A stretch of 64,000 nucleotides of DNA from positions 1,672,001-1,736,000 of the forward strand of contig NZ_CP102931.1 in assembly GCF_024734665.1 (NCBI RefSeq), written 5' to 3'. Made by a program: the position numbers and the translations under genes. Shown here in pieces: positions 59,019 through 64,000 of this stretch (positions within the stretch are counted from its first letter, which is position 1; every line of letters begins with the position of its first letter). The notes under the pieces were generated by a model. That model had not been told where the DNA came from, ran no database searches, and saw only the letters and a program-made list of their open reading frames with translations. The DNA comes from Variovorax paradoxus. Lineage in GTDB: Bacteria; Pseudomonadota; Gammaproteobacteria; Burkholderiales; Burkholderiaceae_C.

Positions 59019-61958
59019 GTGTTCAGCTTCCTGTCTCGCGAGCCGGTGCACGACCCGCTGGTCGCGCCCACGCCCACGGCCGACACCACGGTCAAGACCA
59101 CCACCTGCTACATGTGCGCCTGCCGCTGCGGCATTCGCGTGCACCTGCGTGAAGGTGAAAAGGGCCCCGAGGTGCGCTACATCGACGGCAACCCGAACCA
59201 CCCGCTGAACCAGGGCGTGATCTGCGCCAAGGGCTCGTCGGGAATCATGAAGCAGGTGTCGCCCGCGCGCATCACGCAGCCGCTGCTGCGCAAGGCCGGC
59301 AGCGAACGCGGGGCCGGCGAGTTCGAGCCCATCAGCTGGGAGCGCGCCTTCGACATGCTCACCGAGCGGCTCGGCAAGATCCGCGCGACCGACCCGAAGA
59401 AGTTCGCGCTGTTCACCGGGCGCGACCAGATGCAGGCGCTCACCGGCCTGTTCGCGCGGCAGTTCGGCACGCCCAACTATGCGGCGCACGGCGGCTTCTG
59501 CTCGGTCAACATGGCCGCGGGAATGATCTACACCATCGGCGGCAGTTTCTGGGAATTCGGCGGCCCCGACCTGGAGCGCGCCAGGCTGTTCGTGATGATT
59601 GGCACGGCCGAAGACCATCACAGCAACCCGATGAAGATCGCGATCAGCAAGTTCAAGCGGGCTGGCGGTCGCTTTATCTCGATCAATCCGGTGCGCACGG
59701 GCTACTCGGCGATTGCCGACGAGTGGATTCCGATCAAGCCGGGGACCGATGGCGCACTGTTCATGGCGCTGCTGCATGAGCTGATAGCGAATGAGCTGGT
59801 GGACCACGCCTTCCTCAAGCGCTTCACCAACGCACCGCAGCTCGTGGTGCTCGACAACTGCGAGCGCGAAGGGCTGTTTGCCTTCGACCCTGAACGCGGC
59901 CCGCCGGGTGATGGCCGCAACCCGCACAACAAGCTGGTGTGGGACAAGGCCAGCGGCACTGTGAAGCCCGCATACCCCGAAGGCATTGCCGACGGCTGCG
60001 ATCCGGCGCTCGAAGGCCACTACACGCTGGCCGACGGCACGCGCGTCGCGCCTTCTTTCCAGCTGCTGCGCGAGCGCGTGGCGAGCTGCACTCCCGAGTG
60101 GGCGCAGGCTATCACCGGCATCGACGCGGCGCGCATCCGCAAGCTGGCGCGCGAGATGGGCGAGACGGCGCTGCAGCAGGCCTTCGAGCTGCCCATTCCG
60201 TGGACCGATGCATGGGGCAAGCAGCACCCCACCACACAGGCGCGCCCCGTGGCCTTCCATGCGATGCGCGGGCTGGCGGCGCACTCCAACGGCTTCCAGA
60301 CGGTGCGTGCGCTGGCGGTGCTGATGAGCGTGCTCGGCACCATCGACGCACCGGGTGGCTTCAGGCACAAGGCACCGTATCCGCGCCACATCGTGCCGAA
60401 CTACCGGGCCTTCAACGATCCCGGAATGATCCAGCCGAACACGCCGCTCAATGCTGCGCCGCTGGGTTTTCCGGCCAGCCCCGATGAACTGGCGATCAAC
60501 CCCGACGGCTCGCCGATCCGCATCGACCACGCTTTCTCGTGGGAACACCCGCTGTCGGCGCACGGGCTCATGCACAACGTAATCACCAACGCGGCAAAGG
60601 GCGATCCGTACCGCATCGACACGCTGCTGATTTTCATGGCCAACATGGCGTGGAACTCCAGCATGAACACGATGGCAGTGCGGGAGATGCTCAACCGCAA
60701 GGACGAGAAGGGCGAGCACATGATCCCCTTCCTCGTGGTGTGCGACGCCTTCCAGAGCGAGACCGTGGCCTTTGCCGACCTGGTGCTGCCCGACACCACG
60801 TACCTCGAACGACACGACGTGATGGGCATGCTCGACCGGCCCATTTCCGAATTCGACGGGCCGGTGGATTCGGTGCGCGTGCCGGTGGTGCCACCGACGG
60901 GCGAGTGCAAGCCGTTCCAGGAGGTGCTGATCGAGCTGGCCTCGCGGCTGAAGTTTCCGGCCTTCACCACGCCGGAAGGGGGGCGCAAGTTCACGGGCTA
61001 CCCTGACTTTGTCGTCAACTTCGAGCCGCAGCCGGGCATCGGTTTTCTCATGGGCTGGCGCGGCAAGGACGGCACCGAGCATTTGCGCGGCGCGCCCAAT
61101 CCGAAGCAGTGGGAGGCCTACGCGCAGAACAACTGCGTGTTCCAGTACCACATGCCCGAGACCATGCACTACATGCGCAACTGGAACCGGGAGTACCTCG
61201 ACTTTGCAAAAGACAAGGGCTGGCGCCAGCGCAACGACCCGGTGCAGCTGGCGCTGTACTCCGACACGCTGCAGAGCTTTCGCCTCGCGGCACAGGGCAA
61301 GAGCCCGGGGCGGCAGCCGCCCGATGCGCTGCGCGAGCGCATCGATAAATACTTCGATCCGCTGCCGTTCTGGTATGCGCCGCTCGAGGAGGCTGCGACC
61401 GATCTCGATGCGTACCCGCTCAATGCGCTCACGCAGCGGCCTATGGCGATGTACCACTCGTGGGACTCGCAGAACGCATGGCTGCGACAGATCCACAGCC
61501 ACAACTACCTGCACGTGAACCCGCTGACTGCGCAGGCCGCGAACATTGCTGATGGCGGCTGGTGCTGGGTCGAGAGCCGCTGGGGCAAGGTGCGCTGCAT
61601 GCTGCGCTACAGCGAGGCGGTGGAGCCAGGCACGGTGTGGACATGGAACGCAATCGGCAAGGCGGACGGGGCGTGGCAATTGGCGCCGGGCGCGGACGAG
61701 GCGCGCAAGGGCTTTCTGCTGAACCACCTGATCAGCGAGGAGCTTCCCTGCGCCGGCACCGCGAGCGGGACCATCAGCAACTCCGACCCGATCACCGGGC
61801 AGGCCGGCTGGTACGACGTGCGCGTGCGCATACGGCCGGCCGAACCTGGCGAACCTGAAGAGAGCTACCCGCAGATCGCGAGCATGCCGGCTGTGCCCGG
61901 GGTGCTGGGCAAGGCGGCGAGCGTGCTGACTTACTTTGCGGGGAGGGGGAAGAAATGA
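59019..61958 (+). CDS. soeA: Molybdopterin oxidoreductase, probable sulfite dehydrogenase subunit SoeA
   Basis: 979 residues from a GTG start with AAAGGA upstream. The 4Fe-4S ligands are CYMCACRC (Cys30, 33, 37) and GVICAKG (Cys69). Mo-bis-MGD domains follow (MYHSWDSQNAWLRQIHSHNY, NPLTAQAANIADGGWCWVES). No Tat signal, so it faces the cytoplasm, as SoeA does and unlike DmsA. The coupled iron-sulfur and DmsC-like subunits and the xsc pathway (which releases sulfite) support sulfite oxidation. A formate-type enzyme is the alternative. Confidence 0.83.
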   Translation: MFSFLSREPVHDPLVAPTPTADTTVKTTTCYMCACRCGIRVHLREGEKGPEVRYIDGNPNHPLNQGVICAKGSSGIMKQVSPARITQPLLRKAGSERGAGEFEPISWERAFDMLTERLGKIRATDPKKFALFTGRDQMQALTGLFARQFGTPNYAAHGGFCSVNMAAGMIYTIGGSFWEFGGPDLERARLFVMIGTAEDHHSNPMKIAISKFKRAGGRFISINPVRTGYSAIADEWIPIKPGTDGALFMALLHELIANELVDHAFLKRFTNAPQLVVLDNCEREGLFAFDPERGPPGDGRNPHNKLVWDKASGTVKPAYPEGIADGCDPALEGHYTLADGTRVAPSFQLLRERVASCTPEWAQAITGIDAARIRKLAREMGETALQQAFELPIPWTDAWGKQHPTTQARPVAFHAMRGLAAHSNGFQTVRALAVLMSVLGTIDAPGGFRHKAPYPRHIVPNYRAFNDPGMIQPNTPLNAAPLGFPASPDELAINPDGSPIRIDHAFSWEHPLSAHGLMHNVITNAAKGDPYRIDTLLIFMANMAWNSSMNTMAVREMLNRKDEKGEHMIPFLVVCDAFQSETVAFADLVLPDTTYLERHDVMGMLDRPISEFDGPVDSVRVPVVPPTGECKPFQEVLIELASRLKFPAFTTPEGGRKFTGYPDFVVNFEPQPGIGFLMGWRGKDGTEHLRGAPNPKQWEAYAQNNCVFQYHMPETMHYMRNWNREYLDFAKDKGWRQRNDPVQLALYSDTLQSFRLAAQGKSPGRQPPDALRERIDKYFDPLPFWYAPLEEAATDLDAYPLNALTQRPMAMYHSWDSQNAWLRQIHSHNYLHVNPLTAQAANIADGGWCWVESRWGKVRCMLRYSEAVEPGTVWTWNAIGKADGAWQLAPGADEARKGFLLNHLISEELPCAGTASGTISNSDPITGQAGWYDVRVRIRPAEPGEPEESYPQIASMPAVPGVLGKAASVLTYFAGRGKK

Positions 61959-62794
61959 TGCAGTGGTTGAAGGACCTGATGGCGTCGGCTCCGGTCTTGC
62001 CCCCTCTCCCGCAAGCGGGAGAGGGCTGGGGTGAGGGCGGCGGCGCTGGAACTGGAAGCCTTGCCGTCATGAAGGCCGCTGCACCCTCACCCCAACCCTC
62101 TCCCGCAAGCGGGAGAGGGAGCAACACAGTGCGCGCGGAGCAGGGCGAAACCCTCGCCAAGCAACTCGCCCTTGTCATCGACCTCAACGTCTGCGTCGGC
62201 TGCCATGCCTGCGTCACCTCGTGCAAGCAATGGAACACCTCCGGCAGCGCAGGCCCGCTCGCCGACGAGCGCCCCTATGCGGCCAACCCCACCGGCACCT
62301 TCTTCAACCGCGTGCAGACCTACGAAGCCGGTGCCTTCCCGGTCACCGAAACCATCCACTTTCCCAAGAGCTGCCTGCACTGCGAAGACCCGCCCTGCGT
62401 GCCCGTGTGCCCCACGGGCGCGAGCTACAAGCGCAAGGAAGACGGGATCGTGCTGGTCGACTACGACAAATGCATCGGCTGCAAGTACTGCGCATGGGCC
62501 TGCCCCTACGGCGCGCGCGAGCTCGACGAAGAGCGCCAGGTCATGACCAAGTGCACGCTGTGCGTGGACCGCATCTACGACGAGCAACTGCCGAAAGAAG
62601 ACCGCAAGCCGGCCTGCGTGAAGGCTTGCCCCACGGGGGCGCGGATCTTCGGCGATGTGAAGGACCCGGACTCCGAAGTGTCGAAGGCCATTCGCGAGCG
62701 CGGTGGCTACCAGTTGATGCCTGAGTGGGAAACCAGCCCGGCTAATCAATACCTGCCGCGGCACATCACGCAGGCAACGGACGCGCGGGAGTAG
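61955..62794 (+). CDS. soeB: 4Fe-4S ferredoxin subunit, probable SoeB, with an inserted palindromic element
   Basis: 279 residues. Four cluster motifs: VCVGCHACVTSCKQW, CLHCEDPPCVPVCP, CIGCKYCAWACPYGA and CTLCVD...CVKACPTGA. The ATG overlaps the soeA stop (ATGA). The N-terminal 60 residues (PLPQAGEGWGEGG and PSPQPSPASGRGS) are encoded by an inserted palindromic repeat at 62002-62119, left in frame before the first Cys motif. Relays electrons from SoeA to the membrane subunit. Confidence 0.87.
   Translation: MMQWLKDLMASAPVLPPLPQAGEGWGEGGGAGTGSLAVMKAAAPSPQPSPASGRGSNTVRAEQGETLAKQLALVIDLNVCVGCHACVTSCKQWNTSGSAGPLADERPYAANPTGTFFNRVQTYEAGAFPVTETIHFPKSCLHCEDPPCVPVCPTGASYKRKEDGIVLVDYDKCIGCKYCAWACPYGARELDEERQVMTKCTLCVDRIYDEQLPKEDRKPACVKACPTGARIFGDVKDPDSEVSKAIRERGGYQLMPEWETSPANQYLPRHITQATDARE
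62002..62119. repeat. Palindromic repeat pair inserted in-frame in soeB
   Basis: Two 36-base units in inverted order at 62002-62037 and 62084-62119, each with the hairpin CCCTCTCCCGC AAGCGGGAGAGGG (split here for length) plus CTGGGGTGAGGG or CCCTCACCCCAA. They are mirror copies with few mismatches, as in REP/BIME elements. The frame stays open across them. Confidence 0.82.
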
Positions 62795-62798
62795 CCGG

Positions 62799-63731
62799 AT
62801 GCACCCCGCGTTCTCCATTCTTTTCTTCACCACGCTGGCCGGCGCGGCTCAGGGGCTGGTCTTCACGCTCGCACTTGCAGCGCTGTTCGGCCTTGCATTG
62901 GCACCCGGCTTCCTGACACTGGCGCTTGGCGTTGCCGAAGTGCTGCTCGCGGCCGGGCTTACCGCATCGTTCATGCACCTGGGCCGCAAGACCCGAGCGT
63001 GGCGCGCGGTGCTGATGTGGCGCACCTCGTGGATGTCGCGCGAGGTGATCGTCCTGCCTGCGTTCATCGCGCTGGTGGGGCTGTGGTGGCTGTCGCTGTG
63101 GCTGGGTATCGGCGCGCCGTGGTCATGGCTGCTGCCCGTGTTGGTGCTGTGCGGTGCGGTCGCGCTCTGGTGCTGCACCGCGATGATCTATGCCTGCCTG
63201 CGCTTCATCGAGGAATGGGCGCATCCACTGACTATCGTCAACTTCACGCTGATCGGGTTGTCGTCGGGGCTGGTGCTGGCCTGTGCGATGGCGGCGCTGG
63301 CTGGCGAGGCGCGCTTCGTGCAGGTCTTCGGGCCGTGTGCATTGGTTGCCACGCTGGCAGCGTGGGCCGCGCGCGTGCAGGCGCTACGGCGCAACGCGGG
63401 CATCCGCCACAAGTCGACGCTGCAGTCGGCCACCGGTATCCGCACGCAGAAGCTGGTTCAGAAGTCGATGGGCATGTCGGCCGGGTCGTTCAACACGCGC
63501 GAGTTCTTTCATGGTGCATCGCTGGCCGCGCTGAAGAACATGAAGCTCGGCTTTCTGCTGCTGGCCTTCGTGTTGCCGGCGTTGCTTTTGGCGTGGGGCC
63601 TTGCGAGTGCCGCGGTGTTGCCGTGGTTGCTCGCCGTACTGGTGCAGGCACCGGGCCTGCTGGCCGAGCGCTGGTTCTTCTTCGCGCAGGCGAAGCACCC
63701 GCAGAACCTGTACTACCAGGTGGTGTCTTAG
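62799..63731 (+). CDS. soeC: DmsC-like membrane anchor, probable SoeC
   Basis: 310 residues with eight or nine membrane helices (GAAQGLVFTLALAALFGLAL, ALVGLWWLSLWLGIG and others). It starts four bases after soeB. DmsC-family anchors pass electrons to the quinone pool. With SoeA/B it completes a cytoplasm-facing sulfite-oxidising complex. Confidence 0.84.
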   Translation: MHPAFSILFFTTLAGAAQGLVFTLALAALFGLALAPGFLTLALGVAEVLLAAGLTASFMHLGRKTRAWRAVLMWRTSWMSREVIVLPAFIALVGLWWLSLWLGIGAPWSWLLPVLVLCGAVALWCCTAMIYACLRFIEEWAHPLTIVNFTLIGLSSGLVLACAMAALAGEARFVQVFGPCALVATLAAWAARVQALRRNAGIRHKSTLQSATGIRTQKLVQKSMGMSAGSFNTREFFHGASLAALKNMKLGFLLLAFVLPALLLAWGLASAAVLPWLLAVLVQAPGLLAERWFFFAQAKHPQNLYYQVVS

Positions 63732-63801
63732 CCTTTGAGGTCCGTCGGCAAGGGTTTGCGTCCATCCCCGGGGCCGCGCGCCCGTGGCACGATCCGCGGC
63801 C

Positions 63802-64000
63802 ATGAACTTCCGTCAATTGCGCTACTTCTGCGAGGTGGCCGACAGCGGCACCCTCGCGCGTGCCGCCGAGCGCCTGTTCGTTGCGCCCACTGCCATCAGC
63901 ATGCAGATCGCGCAGCTCGAGGAAGGGCTGGGAGGGATGCTGTTCGATCGAACCGCCAGGCCCATGAAGCTCACCCCGCTGGGGCTGTTCTTCCTGCCGC
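63802..64000 (+). CDS. LysR family regulator, partial
   Basis: 66 codons to the window edge from MNFRQLRYFCEVADSGTLAR. The HTH is RAAERLFVAPTAISMQIAQL, followed by LFDRTARPMKLTPLG. Only the DNA-binding half is present. The rest is outside the window. It follows soeC by 70 bases but its target cannot be judged. Confidence 0.88.
   Translation, partial: MNFRQLRYFCEVADSGTLARAAERLFVAPTAISMQIAQLEEGLGGMLFDRTARPMKLTPLGLFFLP

Noticed and set aside
58863..61727. 954-codon open frame on the minus strand
   Set aside because: Antisense to soeA, whose Fe-S and molybdopterin motifs are clear; the frame is a high-GC shadow.
59019..61958. Formate dehydrogenase or DMSO reductase for the molybdenum complex
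   Set aside because: No Tat signal (against DmsA), and the xsc context that produces sulfite favours SoeA, though a formate-type enzyme cannot be fully excluded without alignment.

Overview
The window is high-GC DNA from a betaproteobacterium. Gene content and family mix fit Comamonadaceae, probably Variovorax or a close relative; this is inference from protein families, since there is no rRNA here. I see no tRNA, rRNA or CRISPR array.

Layout. (1) 1-3500: a GH144-like glycoamylase-family enzyme (partial, minus strand) divergent from a GH3 beta-glucosidase, a likely beta-1,2-glucan utilisation pair. (2) 3538-4111: a strongly structured leader in front of a short helical protein. (3) About 4399-19722: an accessory array of some 25 small, mostly unknown genes. 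They are separated by at least 26 degenerate copies of a short hairpin repeat whose best form is GGTTCTGGCCGACTGTAGCC. The repeat lies just 3' of almost every gene and its orientation follows that of the gene: plus-strand genes up to 7471, mostly minus-strand genes from 7578 on, with a convergent point between. An IS1182-family element has landed inside one repeat copy. The layout is like an integron cassette array, but the repeat is not a classical attC and no integrase is present. This is the best candidate for an undescribed system. (4) 19933-22801: a CFA-synthase-like methyltransferase, a DUF1295 protein and an alpha/beta hydrolase, translationally coupled. (5) 22811-25843: a glycine-rich autotransporter. 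(6) 26166-37962: a LysE exporter/DUF2917/MocR group, TetR plus O-methyltransferase, an MFS transporter, an isoquinoline-1-oxidoreductase-type complex (2Fe-2S subunit, molybdopterin subunit, triheme cytochrome), and a methyltransferase/DUF1059 pair divergent from a LuxR-type regulator.

(7) 37997-63731 is a discontinuous organosulfonate island. An MHS transporter, a GMC oxidoreductase and an IclR regulator resemble the isethionate genes iseU-iseJ-iseR. An IclR regulator, a Bug-type binding protein, a CoA-acylating sulfoacetaldehyde dehydrogenase (SauS), a sulfoacetate-CoA ligase (SauT) and a TauE/SafE exporter form one coupled operon. A third IclR regulator is divergent from xsc-ackA, and a LysR regulator is divergent from a cytoplasmic molybdenum/iron-sulfur/membrane complex that I read as sulfite dehydrogenase SoeABC. 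Together these would take isethionate and sulfoacetate to sulfoacetaldehyde, cleave it to acetyl phosphate and sulfite, make ATP with acetate kinase, and oxidise sulfite to sulfate. All three IclR promoters carry palindromes built from GGAAC and GTTCC half-sites. Inside the island sit an orphan CobS/CobT-like pair, and a radical-SAM protein next to a DNA-methylase/nucleotidyltransferase-like protein of unknown role.

Coordinates of starts were chosen from ribosome-binding sites, overlaps and family length; functions are from motif reading and memory of families, without database searches.
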